Origin: Gemmatimonadaceae bacterium
Lineage (GTDB): Bacteria; Gemmatimonadota; Gemmatimonadetes; Gemmatimonadales; Gemmatimonadaceae
Direction: 5' to 3'
DNA: 12,477 nucleotides
Assembly: GCA_014378185.1 (NCBI GenBank)
Contig: JACMOE010000273.1
Location: forward strand, 1-12,477
In this document: positions 1-7,055 of the stretch, piece after piece
Position numbering within the stretch: position 1 is the first letter of the stretch
Layout: each line of letters starts with the position of its first letter
Position numbers and translations under genes: made by a program
Notes under the pieces: generated by a model
Told to the model about the DNA's origin: nothing
What the model saw: only the letters and a program-made list of their open reading frames with translations
Database searches by the model: none

Positions 1-1124
1 AGGCCGACTGGCCCGATGCGTATCGCGTCAATCGCTTCGTGCGCGGCGTGAGCGATGACGTGGACGCGGAGCAGGCGCTCGCCGGCTTCCAGCGGTTCCC
101 CCAGTGGATGTGGCGCAACGCCGACGTGCTCGACTTCATCGGCTGGCTCCGTGCATACAACGACGGCCGCACCGCCATCGGGACGAAGGTGGGGTTTTAC
201 GGCCTGGACCTCTACAGCATGCACGCCTCGATGGCGGCTGTGCTCGAGTACCTCGACAAGGTCGACCCCGATGCCGCTCAGCGGGCACGCGATCGCTACG
301 CCTGCTTCGACCACTTCGGAGAGGATCCCCAGGCCTACGGCTATGCTGCCACGGCCGGCCTCGCCGAATCGTGCGAGCACGAAGTCGTGGCGCAGCTCGC
401 GGAGCTGCGCGGCGCAGCGGCCGACTACATCCGCCGTGACGGGAACTTGCCGGCGGATGCGCTCTTCTTCGCCGAGCAGAACGCGATCCTCGTGCGGAAC
501 GCGGAACGGTATTACCGCGCGATGTTCGGCGCGCGCGCTCTCTCGTGGAATGTGCGCGACACACACATGGCCGAGACGCTCGAGTCGCTCACCCGCTTCC
601 TCGCACGCGGCGGAGCGCCTCCCAAGCTGGTCGTCTGGGCCCACAACTCCCACCTCGGCGACGCGCGCGCCACGCAGATGGGGAAGCAGGGAGAGCACAA
701 TGTGGGGCAGCTCGTGCGCGCGCGCCACGGCGCCGACGCCGTGCTGGTCGGCTTTACGACGTATACCGGCACCGTGACCGCGGCGAGCGACTGGGGCGGC
801 CATGCCGAGCGGAAGGTCGTCCGGCCGGCCCTCTCCGAGAGCTACGAGGCGCTCTTTCACGATGCTCGCGACGGAAACTTTCTGCTCAACCTCCGGATCG
901 ACGGCGAACTTCGTACCGCGCTATCGACGCCAAGACTCGAGCGCGCCATTGGAGTCATCTACCGGCCGGAGACCGAGCGACAGAGCCACTACTTCCTCGC
1001 TCAGCTCCCCTCGCAGTTCGACGCGGTACTCCACTACGACGTGACGCGCGCGGTCGAGCCGCTCGAGCGCACTGGCGTCTGGGAGCGCGGAGAAATGCCC
1101 GCGACCTATCCGAGTGCGCTGTAG
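1..1124 (+). CDS. Erythromycin esterase family protein, 5'-truncated by window edge
   Basis: The frame is open from the first bases (first full codon at position 3) to the TAG at 1122-1124, so the true start lies upstream and about 373 residues are visible. The first residues, ADWPDAYRVNRFVRG, match a conserved stretch of the erythromycin esterase (EreA/EreB) family. The motif VVWAHNSHLGD follows; its two histidines, at 642-644 and 651-653, correspond to the paired active-site histidines of that family. The conserved N-terminal Glu/His motif would lie just upstream of the window. Characterised members hydrolyse the macrolactone ring of 14-membered macrolides, but most genomic homologues have no known substrate, so resistance should not be assumed. 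There is no frameshift, and the C-terminus looks complete. The adaptor gene of an ABC exporter starts 9 bases downstream, which suggests co-transcription. The family call is firm; the substrate is unknown. Confidence 0.88.
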   Translation, partial: ADWPDAYRVNRFVRGVSDDVDAEQALAGFQRFPQWMWRNADVLDFIGWLRAYNDGRTAIGTKVGFYGLDLYSMHASMAAVLEYLDKVDPDAAQRARDRYACFDHFGEDPQAYGYAATAGLAESCEHEVVAQLAELRGAAADYIRRDGNLPADALFFAEQNAILVRNAERYYRAMFGARALSWNVRDTHMAETLESLTRFLARGGAPPKLVVWAHNSHLGDARATQMGKQGEHNVGQLVRARHGADAVLVGFTTYTGTVTAASDWGGHAERKVVRPALSESYEALFHDARDGNFLLNLRIDGELRTALSTPRLERAIGVIYRPETERQSHYFLAQLPSQFDAVLHYDVTRAVEPLERTGVWERGEMPATYPSAL

Positions 1125-1133
1125 ATTGCTCGC

Positions 1134-2411
1134 ATGACAGAGCGACCCATGACCGACTCCCCAGACCAGGCCGTGGCCGCGTTTCCTGTGGGTCGGCGCA
1201 TGGAGGAGCACGACGTGGGCCGTGGCCGGACGGTGCGCCGGCTGCTCATGTGGGTGAGCGTCGCGCTGGTCATCGCTGCCGCCGTGACCGAGCTGACGCG
1301 GCGAATGCCGCCTCAGCGCGTGCCGGCGACTGTCGTCGTGCGGCGGGACGTTGCGCGCACACTCGTGCTCAGCGGGCGTGTGCGCCCGGTAGCGCGCTCG
1401 AGGCTCGGTGCGACCACCGGGGGTACGGTCCGCAGTGTACTCGTGCGCGCGGGCGACCATGTGAGCCGCGGTCAGCTGCTGCTCTTGCTCGACGACGCGC
1501 CGGCGGCGGCGGTGCTCGCGCAGGCGCGCGCGGCGCTGGTCACCGCGGAGGCGCGCACCCGGTCCACCGCAGACCAGGCCGAGCTCGCGCGCCGGCAGAC
1601 CAGTCGTGATCTCGAGCGCGCGCGTGTGCTCTTCGCGGCGGGCGCGATCAGCCCGCGCGATCTGGAGGTGGCTGTTCGTGCGGCCGCGGTCGCACGCTCG
1701 GAGATGGACGTGGCGCGCGCGCGTGCCACGGTGGGAGCGTCGACGTCGCTCGCGGACGTGGCGCGCGCGCGCGCGGTGGTGGCGGGGGCGGTGGCCCAGC
1801 TCGCGCTCGCCCGCGTTACGGCGCCGGCCGCCGCCACGGTGCTGTCACGCGCAGTGGAGCAGGGGGACGTCGTGGTCCCTGGCCGAGTGCTCCTCGACAT
1901 GGCGCTGGATGGGCCCACAGAGCTGGTCGTTTACCCGCGCGAAGAGAGCCTCGTCGATCTCCGCCCCGGCGCGAGCGCCATCGTCTCGGCCGATGCCTTT
2001 CCCGGGAACACCTTCGCCGCTCGGCTGACCTGGGTGGCACCGATGGTGGATCCCGCGCAGGGCACCGTGGAGGTGCGCCTCGCAGTTCCCGCACCGCCGT
2101 CCTACCTGCGCGCCGACATGACCGTCTCGATCAACATTGAGGTGGCACGACACGCCCGCGCACTCGTCGTTCCGCTCCACCTTGTGCGCGATGCCGGCTC
2201 AGCTGCGCCATGGGTGGCGGTGGCGCGCGACGGCCGCGCGGTGCGGCGTGCGGTGCGCCTCGGGATCAAAGGCGATCATGAGGTGGAGATCGTCAGCGGA
2301 CTCGCCGAGGGTGAGGGTGTCCTTCCCGCTGACATCATGCCGGGGCGGCGCGTGCGGTTGACCACCCTGTCGCGAGACGCTGTTGCGTCGCCGGCCGAAC
2401 CGGCGCGGTGA
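1134..2411 (+). CDS. HlyD/MacA-type periplasmic adaptor subunit of ABC exporter
   Basis: This is a 425-residue membrane-fusion protein that should link an inner-membrane pump to an outer-membrane channel. It has a cytoplasmic N-terminus, one membrane segment at about residues 36-54, and then the lipoyl/beta-barrel half motif around residues 91-120 (GATTGGTVRSVLVRAGDHVSRGQ). An Ala/Arg-rich alpha-helical hairpin covers about 122-225, the second lipoyl half about 227-256 (RVTAPAAATVLSRAVEQGD), and beta-barrel and membrane-proximal domains run to about 412. The ATG at 1134 lies 9 bases after the esterase stop. It has no clear Shine-Dalgarno, so the ATGs at 1149 or 1200 are alternatives that would keep the membrane segment. 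The hairpin helix contains a 16-residue repeat (DVARARA at 192 and 208). The permease gene begins one base after this stop codon, so translation is probably coupled. The substrate is unknown. Confidence 0.9.
   Translation: MTERPMTDSPDQAVAAFPVGRRMEEHDVGRGRTVRRLLMWVSVALVIAAAVTELTRRMPPQRVPATVVVRRDVARTLVLSGRVRPVARSRLGATTGGTVRSVLVRAGDHVSRGQLLLLLDDAPAAAVLAQARAALVTAEARTRSTADQAELARRQTSRDLERARVLFAAGAISPRDLEVAVRAAAVARSEMDVARARATVGASTSLADVARARAVVAGAVAQLALARVTAPAAATVLSRAVEQGDVVVPGRVLLDMALDGPTELVVYPREESLVDLRPGASAIVSADAFPGNTFAARLTWVAPMVDPAQGTVEVRLAVPAPPSYLRADMTVSINIEVARHARALVVPLHLVRDAGSAAPWVAVARDGRAVRRAVRLGIKGDHEVEIVSGLAEGEGVLPADIMPGRRVRLTTLSRDAVASPAEPAR
1707..1771 (+). repeat. 17-base direct repeat inside the adaptor gene, with GC-alternating tract
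   Basis: GACGTGGCGCGCGCGCG occurs at 1707-1723 and again at 1755-1771, exactly 48 bases (16 codons) apart. Both copies encode DVARARA in the helical hairpin. The second copy runs into an alternating GC tract to about 1774. The in-phase spacing suggests an internal duplication within a coiled-coil helix, although codon bias acting on an Ala/Arg repeat could also produce it. Confidence 0.6.
2389..2405 (+). other. Small GC stem-loop over the adaptor 3' end, just before the permease start
   Basis: CGCCGG at 2389-2394 and CCGGCG at 2400-2405 form a perfect 6-base-pair stem around a 5-base loop. It ends 7 bases before the permease ATG and lies inside the last adaptor codons. No T-tract follows, so it is not a normal terminator. 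It could tune translation of the permease, or it could be chance in GC-rich coding DNA. Confidence 0.25.
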
Positions 2412-2412
2412 G

Positions 2413-3630
2413 ATGCCGTTCGAACTGATCGTGGCGCTCCGCTACCTGCGCGAAGGACGTACGCAAACCTGGTTGATCCTCACTGGTGTGGGAGTCGGCG
2501 TGGGCGTCATCATTTTCCTCTCCGCGCTGATCACGGGGCTTCAGGAGAGCCTGGTCGCGCGGACGCTGGGGACACAAGCACACGTGGTCGTGCGCCCGCG
2601 CGAGGAAATGCCGCGCGTGCTGCGCCCCGGGGGCGACGTCGTGTTGGACGCCCGCATCGAGCGTCCCGCGCAGCGCATCCGCTCGATCGTGCAATGGCAG
2701 CGCGCGCGCGACGAGATCGCGCGCCTCCCCGGTGTCGTGGAGACGTCGCCCACCATCGCCGGCCCGGCGATGGCCGAACGCGGTGACGGCGGGAGCGCCG
2801 TGACGGTGCGTGGCATCGAGCCCGAGACCTATCGACGCATCGTGAACCTCGATGCCTTTCTGCGCGGTGGCCGTCTCGACTTCGATGGCTTCCACGCGGT
2901 CATAGGCACCGAGCTCGCGCGCTACCTTGGGCTGTCTGTGGGTGACCGTTTCCGGCTGCGCGCGGGCGGCGATGCCGGCGGCGTCTACACGGTGAGCGGC
3001 GTTCTCGATCTCGGCAACAAGGACCTCAACCAGCGCCTGGTGTTCGTGTCCCTCCGCGCGGCGCAGAGCATGTTCCGGCTCGAGGGGGGCGTCTCCACCC
3101 TCGAGGTGAAGGGAACGGAAATCTACGGCGCCGAGCCGCTGGCGCGCGAAATATCTCGACGTACCGGGCTCGTGGCCGACAGTTGGATGCGTACGAACGA
3201 GCAACTCCTCATCGCCCTCCGCTCCCAGAGCGCGTCGAGTCTCACCATCCAGGCGTTCGTGATCCTGGCCGTCGCGCTCGGAATCGCGAGCGTCCTCGCC
3301 GTGTCGGTGACGCAGAAGTCGCGCGAGATCGGCATCCTCCGCGCCGTCGGCACTTCACGAGGGCAGGTGATGCGCATCTTCCTCATCCAGGGCTCTATCC
3401 TCGGGCTCCTGGGTTCGGCCGGCGGCATCGCGCTCGGCGCCGCGCTCGCGCTCATCTTCTCTCGCCTTGCGCAGAACCCCGATGGCTCCCCCACCTTCGC
3501 GATGGCACTCGGCACGGCGCTCTACCTCCGTTCGGCAGTGCTCGCGCTCGGGGTGGGCGTCGTCGCCGCCATCCTGCCTGCCTGGCGTGCCGCGCGCATG
3601 CAGCCGGCGCAAATCATCAGGTACGGCTGA
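2413..3630 (+). CDS. ABC transporter permease, FtsX/LolC-MacB type
   Basis: This 405-residue inner-membrane permease begins PFELIVALRYLREGRTQ, the cytoplasmic entry typical of LolC/LolE- and MacB-type permeases. The first membrane segment is about residues 20-42. A periplasmic MacB_PCD-like domain of about 230 residues follows. Three more segments lie at about 278-300, 326-350 and 372-392. The coupling region SREIGILRAVGTSRGQVMR (303-321) and the terminal PAWRAARMQPAQIIRYG (389-405) are FtsX-family hallmarks. I chose the ATG at 2413 because the conserved N-terminus begins there; it is preceded by GGTGAG and lies one base after the adaptor stop. An in-frame start at 2383 would sit inside the adaptor gene. 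MacB fuses its ATPase to the permease, whereas here the ATPase is a separate gene downstream, as in DevBCA or LolCDE. Whether it moves a small molecule, a peptide or a lipid cannot be told from sequence. Confidence 0.9.
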   Translation: MPFELIVALRYLREGRTQTWLILTGVGVGVGVIIFLSALITGLQESLVARTLGTQAHVVVRPREEMPRVLRPGGDVVLDARIERPAQRIRSIVQWQRARDEIARLPGVVETSPTIAGPAMAERGDGGSAVTVRGIEPETYRRIVNLDAFLRGGRLDFDGFHAVIGTELARYLGLSVGDRFRLRAGGDAGGVYTVSGVLDLGNKDLNQRLVFVSLRAAQSMFRLEGGVSTLEVKGTEIYGAEPLAREISRRTGLVADSWMRTNEQLLIALRSQSASSLTIQAFVILAVALGIASVLAVSVTQKSREIGILRAVGTSRGQVMRIFLIQGSILGLLGSAGGIALGAALALIFSRLAQNPDGSPTFAMALGTALYLRSAVLALGVGVVAAILPAWRAARMQPAQIIRYG

Positions 3631-3641
3631 CCGGGACACCG

Positions 3642-4352
3642 ATGCCCACCCAGCCCGACACGCTGCTACAGCTCGAGGGAGTGACGAAGGATTACGGCGC
3701 GCGCGTGGTGACGCACGTGCTGCGCGGGATCGACATGATGGTGGAACCCGGTGAGTTCCTCGCGCTTACCGGCCCCTCGGGCTCCGGGAAATCGACGTTG
3801 CTCAATCTTGTCGGCCTGCTCGACCGCGCGACCGCCGGGCGCATCCGGTTTCTGGGGTCTGACGTCGCGCAGCTCGACGAAGCCGAGACGACGGCGCTGC
3901 GCGGGCGCGGGATCGGCTTCGTCTTCCAGTTCCACCACCTGCTCCCCGCCTTCACCGCATTGGAGAACGTGATGCTGCCGCTGCTCGCCGACCGCGGCCG
4001 GCGCGATCGAGAGATGCACGAGCGCGCCGCGGCGCTGCTCGAGGAGGTGGGGCTCGGAGCGCGCGCATCATACCGCGCCACGGACCTCTCCGGCGGGGAG
4101 CAGCAACGCGTGGCGATCGCCCGAGCGCTCGTGATGCGGCCGCCGCTCGTGCTGGCCGACGAGCCCACGGGTAATCTGGACACCGAATCCGGCGATCAGG
4201 TGTTCCGGCTGCTCAGAACGTTCAACGAACGGTACGGTACCGCATTCGTGATCGTCACCCACGACGAGCGACGGGCAGCACACTGTGACCGGATCGTGCA
4301 CCTCATCGATGGACTCGTGGCGTCGGATTCCGGGCATAAGGTGAGGAGCTGA
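3642..4352 (+). CDS. ABC transporter ATP-binding protein, LolD/MacB-like
   Basis: This is a complete 236-residue nucleotide-binding domain. The Walker A motif is GPSGSGKS at 44-51, the Q-loop glutamine is Q96 in FVFQFHHLLPAFTALENV, and the signature LSGGEQQRVAIARAL is at 149-163. Walker B is LVLADEP with catalytic Glu174, the D-loop is NLD at 178-180, and the switch histidine is H207 in VTHD. The FQFHHLLPAFTALEN stretch is typical of the LolD/MacB/FtsE group that partners FtsX-type permeases. The ATG at 3642 is 11 bases after the permease stop; a longer frame reaches back to 3183 but would overlap the permease gene over most of its extra length, so it is rejected. The protein should power the preceding permease and adaptor as one pump on the cytoplasmic face. 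The stop lies 11 bases from the stop of a convergent gene. Confidence 0.94.
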   Translation: MPTQPDTLLQLEGVTKDYGARVVTHVLRGIDMMVEPGEFLALTGPSGSGKSTLLNLVGLLDRATAGRIRFLGSDVAQLDEAETTALRGRGIGFVFQFHHLLPAFTALENVMLPLLADRGRRDREMHERAAALLEEVGLGARASYRATDLSGGEQQRVAIARALVMRPPLVLADEPTGNLDTESGDQVFRLLRTFNERYGTAFVIVTHDERRAAHCDRIVHLIDGLVASDSGHKVRS

Positions 4353-4363
4353 CGCCGTGCGCC

Positions 4364-5641
4364 TCAAGAAAATCTCGCACCGATCCAGAGCCCGAGTACG
4401 GCTGCCGCAGCGAGCACGCCAAACCCCGCGAGAGCGAGCCATCGGAAGCGCCCGGTGCCGATAACCGTAGCGACGGCTGCCTTGAAGACGGTGTTCGTCA
4501 GCACGCCGATGGCAATCGCCTTCGCCGCGAGCCCCACGGTCTCCGGCGACGACGCCAGGTGATTCATCGCCACGGTGAGCGCGTCCATGTCGGTGAGACC
4601 GAGCACGACCGCTGAGCTGATCACGCCGCGACCACCCCAGTACTGCGCGGCGATGGTGCTCGCCGTCAGCGCAACCTGGAACAGCAATGCCATCTGGATT
4701 GCCGAGATGAGCCCCAGCGGGTTGCGCTCCTCGTCGGGCGGAGGCGCAGCGCCAGTGGGCCGGCGCAGCGCTATTGCCACGATGATCGCGCCCGCGACGA
4801 GGCCGGGTAGCAGGTACGGAACGAGGGCGCGCCCGACCGGGGGATTGAGCACGAAACTCGTGATCGCAATGCGCGGCAGGAGTACGGTGCACGCCCCGAC
4901 CACTCCGATCGCGAGCGAGTCGCCGATTCGCGCGTCGACACGACTCGCGCGCGAGAAGTTGAGCGTGACGGCGGTGGAGGAAATCACGCCGCCAATCAGC
5001 CCGGTTACTCCGTAGCCTCGTGCCGCGCCCACCACGCGCCGCGCGAGATAGCCCAGAAAGTTGATCCCCGAAAAAATCACGACGATCATCCACAGTCCGC
5101 GGGGCCGGATGCCGCCCCATGGTCCAAAAGTGCCCTGCGGAAGGATGGGAAGAATCACGAGCGCCATCGCGGCGAACTGGAGGCCCGCGCGCAGCTCGAC
5201 TTCGTCCATCTTCGCGAGCATCGAATGGATACGCGTCTTCTCCGCGAGTGCGAGCACGATGACGGCGGCGACGCCGCTGGCCATCGCCATGTATCCGAGC
5301 CCCGCCGTGGCCCCGATCGCGAGCACGAGGAGTGCGGCAACCTCCGTCGTTCCATCAATGGAATGGGGTGTTCGCCGTGCCGCGATCGAATAGGCGACAA
5401 CGGTCAGCGCGCCGCCGGCAAGCAGCAAGGCGACGGAAAGGATCTGCATGCCTTCCAGTGCCCACCAGCCGGCGATACCGCCAAGGAGTCCGAGCAGGAG
5501 GAAGGTGCGCACGCCAGCGAAGCGCGCATCGGGCCCGCTCGCGTGACCAGACCACTCGCGCTCGGTGCCGACCGCGAGGCCGGCGAGGGCTGCAACCGCG
5601 AGATGTTGCGCGGCGTCCATCAGGGGCGTGCCGACGAGCAT
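4364..5641 (-). CDS. MgtC/SapB family membrane protein with DUF4010 domain
   Basis: This is a 425-residue, strongly hydrophobic, polytopic inner-membrane protein. The N-terminal part (about 10-140) is MgtC/SapB-like, with GLAVGTEREW at 21-30 and AGVRTFLLLGLLGGIAG at 42-58. The C-terminal part (about 155-420) matches DUF4010, with GLIGGVISSTAVTLNFSRAS at 214-233 and LGLTDMDALTVAMN at 347-360. MgtC proteins are linked to growth at low magnesium and to virulence in some pathogens, but proteins of this MgtC-DUF4010 architecture have no settled function. The ATG at 5641 is preceded by GGAG 10 bases upstream; Met8 (5620) is a possible alternative. The gene is a single transcription unit by layout: convergent with the ATPase gene 11 bases away and divergent from the RMD1-like gene across about 118 bases. 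Confidence 0.85.
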   Translation of the reverse strand: MLVGTPLMDAAQHLAVAALAGLAVGTEREWSGHASGPDARFAGVRTFLLLGLLGGIAGWWALEGMQILSVALLLAGGALTVVAYSIAARRTPHSIDGTTEVAALLVLAIGATAGLGYMAMASGVAAVIVLALAEKTRIHSMLAKMDEVELRAGLQFAAMALVILPILPQGTFGPWGGIRPRGLWMIVVIFSGINFLGYLARRVVGAARGYGVTGLIGGVISSTAVTLNFSRASRVDARIGDSLAIGVVGACTVLLPRIAITSFVLNPPVGRALVPYLLPGLVAGAIIVAIALRRPTGAAPPPDEERNPLGLISAIQMALLFQVALTASTIAAQYWGGRGVISSAVVLGLTDMDALTVAMNHLASSPETVGLAAKAIAIGVLTNTVFKAAVATVIGTGRFRWLALAGFGVLAAAAVLGLWIGARFS

Positions 5642-5759
5642 ACTCCAGTCACTCCGGGGTCAGAACCGTCCGTGCAGCGTGCGCCACGAGCGGTTCGCCA
5701 TGACGCACTGTCGCTGGGGCAATATCCGCTCCTCACGCCGCTAAGGGCTGGATGCGATC
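5642..5759. promoter_or_regulatory. Divergent intergenic region between MgtC-like and RMD1-like genes
   Basis: These 118 bases separate two genes transcribed away from each other, so promoters for both should lie here or just inside the flanking frames. I see no convincing -35/-10 pair on either strand; CAATAT near 5721-5726 is the only A/T-rich element. AAGGG at 5743-5747 is a good ribosome-binding-like sequence facing the plus strand, but it fits the ATG at 5752 better than the TTG at 5760. Confidence 0.4.
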
Positions 5760-5832
5760 TTGCATGCGAAATCCCTGCGCGCCGGCGCAAGCGATGCCGG
5801 TCGCGTCCGCACAGCACTGGGCCACCTCTTGA
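5752..5832 (+). CDS. Possible 26-codon leader ORF overlapping the RMD1-like gene start
   Basis: ATG at 5752 is preceded by AAGGG at 5743-5747 with a 4-base spacer and opens a 26-codon frame (MRSCMRNPCAPAQ...) ending in TGA at 5830-5832. That TGA overlaps an in-frame TTG (5829-5831) of the RMD1-like gene in a TTGA arrangement, the geometry seen when translation of one frame is coupled to the next. The peptide matches no family I know. It may be a leader ORF or simply an accident; the evidence is only the ribosome-binding-like site and the overlap. Confidence 0.25.
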   Translation: MRSCMRNPCAPAQAMPVASAQHWATS

Positions 5833-6965
5833 CGCGTCTGCTGGATTGCTCCAACGATGACCTGCGCGTGCGTGGCGCAGCGATCACATACCGGTTTCAC
5901 GACATCGGATATGCGATCGACCTCGAGCACGTGACGCGGCTGCTCATCAGCGAGGCACCCGCGCGCGCGCGGCCGGAGCGGATCGAGGCGCGAGCCCTGC
6001 AAATCGCCAATCCACCGGTAGCCGTCAGCGTCGGGATGCGCGAGATCGATATCGAAGGCGTGATCTCCAACGCCCAGCTGTCCGCCCGCATCTTCGACTT
6101 CGGTGTTGTGTCGCTGCGGCTCGAGATTGCCGGAACCGATGCGATGACGTGGAGCGCATTCGTCCACTTCGCGCGCATGCTCGAGGCCTCCAGCGCACTT
6201 GACCCGGTGTTCGCACGCGAACTCGAGGCACTCCGCGAGCGGATTGCGCCCGCCGTCGAGCGCGCTGGCGTTGCACCGGTTCATGAGGAGTACACCGTCT
6301 ACCGCATTGCGGAACTCGGACTGCGGGATGGACGTGAGCTGGACGCGAACGCCGTCCTCAGCAACGAGCGTCTCGCGCGCTTGCTGCTCAATGAGCAGCG
6401 TGCGCTCGCCGTCACCGCACTCCGCGAATTGCTGCAGCACCGGTTGTCCTATTACGCCGATGACCTCGTCGTACTCACATGGGAGAACGCACTCGTCCTG
6501 GAGCCATCGAGCGACGACCGGGACGTCGAATACATCCTCGAATTCGCCAATGCACAACTGCTCGAGTTGCGCGTCTACGATGCAGTGCTCGACGCGGAGT
6601 TGCCGATCATGTACGACCAGGTGTCCGAGGCGCGCCATCGGCGACATCCACTCCCCACCCGACGGTTCCAGGGCGTGCTCTCGCGGCTCCAGACGCGAGT
6701 GGCCGACGTCATCGAAATGACCGAGCGCGCCGAGAACGCCCTGAAGGTGACCGACGACGTATACCTCGCACGCGTCTATGGTGCGGCGCTCGAGCTGTTT
6801 CGCGCCACCTCGTGGCGCCGCGGTATCGAGCGCAAGCTGGAAATCGTCCGGTCCACGTACGTCATGCTGAACGGCGAGGCGCAGGCAGCTCGATCCGAGT
6901 TGCTTGAAATCGCCGTGGTGCTGCTCATCGTGACGGAGTTGGTGCTGGGCATCATTCGTCACTGA
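5760..6965 (+). CDS. RMD1/YagE (DUF155)-like protein with C-terminal membrane anchor
   Basis: Up to 401 residues. Features that resemble the DUF155/RMD1 family are ARIFDFGVVSLRLEI at 109-123, the central DDLVVLTWENALVLEP at 234-249, the acidic EFANAQLLELRVYDAVLD at 261-278, and the helical ALKVTDDVYLARVYGAALELF at 327-347. The protein ends in a hydrophobic segment at about 382-399, so it is probably tail-anchored in the inner membrane with its bulk in the cytoplasm. Eukaryotic RMD1 relatives act in mitochondria or sporulation; bacterial members have no established biochemical role. The start is uncertain: TTG at 5760 gives the longest frame after the stop at 5742, and TTG at 5829 is an alternative overlapping the end of a small ORF. 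The recognisable domain begins near residue 36 (RVRGAAITYRF), so either fits. The family call comes from remembered motifs and needs a profile search. Confidence 0.65.
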   Translation: MHAKSLRAGASDAGRVRTALGHLLTRLLDCSNDDLRVRGAAITYRFHDIGYAIDLEHVTRLLISEAPARARPERIEARALQIANPPVAVSVGMREIDIEGVISNAQLSARIFDFGVVSLRLEIAGTDAMTWSAFVHFARMLEASSALDPVFARELEALRERIAPAVERAGVAPVHEEYTVYRIAELGLRDGRELDANAVLSNERLARLLLNEQRALAVTALRELLQHRLSYYADDLVVLTWENALVLEPSSDDRDVEYILEFANAQLLELRVYDAVLDAELPIMYDQVSEARHRRHPLPTRRFQGVLSRLQTRVADVIEMTERAENALKVTDDVYLARVYGAALELFRATSWRRGIERKLEIVRSTYVMLNGEAQAARSELLEIAVVLLIVTELVLGIIRH

Positions 6966-6978
6966 CATCGTCGCGATC

Positions 6979-7017
6979 GGCGTCACTCAACGTGCCACGA
7001 CCAATCACGGTGACGCC
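6979..7017 (+). other. Inverted repeat in the gap after the RMD1-like gene
   Basis: GGCGTCAC at 6979-6986 and GTGACGCC at 7010-7017 are perfect 8-base arms around a 23-base loop, starting 14 bases after the RMD1-like stop codon. No T-tract follows either arm, so it is not a standard intrinsic terminator. It could be a 3'-end hairpin or an operator for the oxidoreductase gene that starts at 7056. The rest of this 90-base gap (6966-7055) shows no clear promoter or ribosome-binding site. Confidence 0.35.
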
Positions 7018-7055
7018 AGTCGTCTCACTCCCTCTCCCGACACAACGGTATTTCC

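Noticed and set aside
1..1124. Calling the esterase a macrolide resistance gene
   Set aside because: Only the family can be seen, the N-terminal catalytic motif lies outside the window, and most homologues have no shown macrolide activity.
545..1609. 354-codon plus-strand frame crossing the esterase/adaptor junction
   Set aside because: It is Arg/Ala-rich with no motif and spans two genes that both have clear family motifs; it is a shadow of high-GC coding DNA.
2335..3204. 289-codon minus-strand frame opposite the permease gene
   Set aside because: The plus strand encodes a recognisable FtsX-type permease; the antisense product has no domain pattern and no ribosome-binding site.
1134..4352. 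Naming the exporter macA/macB
   Set aside because: MacB is a single fused ATPase-permease; here they are separate and LolD/LolC-like, so the specific symbols would be misleading.
4068..5120. 350-codon minus-strand frame across the ATPase/MgtC junction
   Set aside because: It runs in the wrong frame through the MgtC-DUF4010 gene and antisense to the ATPase Walker B region; its composition is Arg-rich shadow.
5733..6986. 417-codon open frame on the minus strand, antisense to the whole RMD1-like gene
   Set aside because: Its translation resembles no family, is rich in Asp, Arg, Glu, His and Gln in a way expected from reading GC-biased codons backwards, and the plus-strand frame shows family motifs and a membrane anchor.
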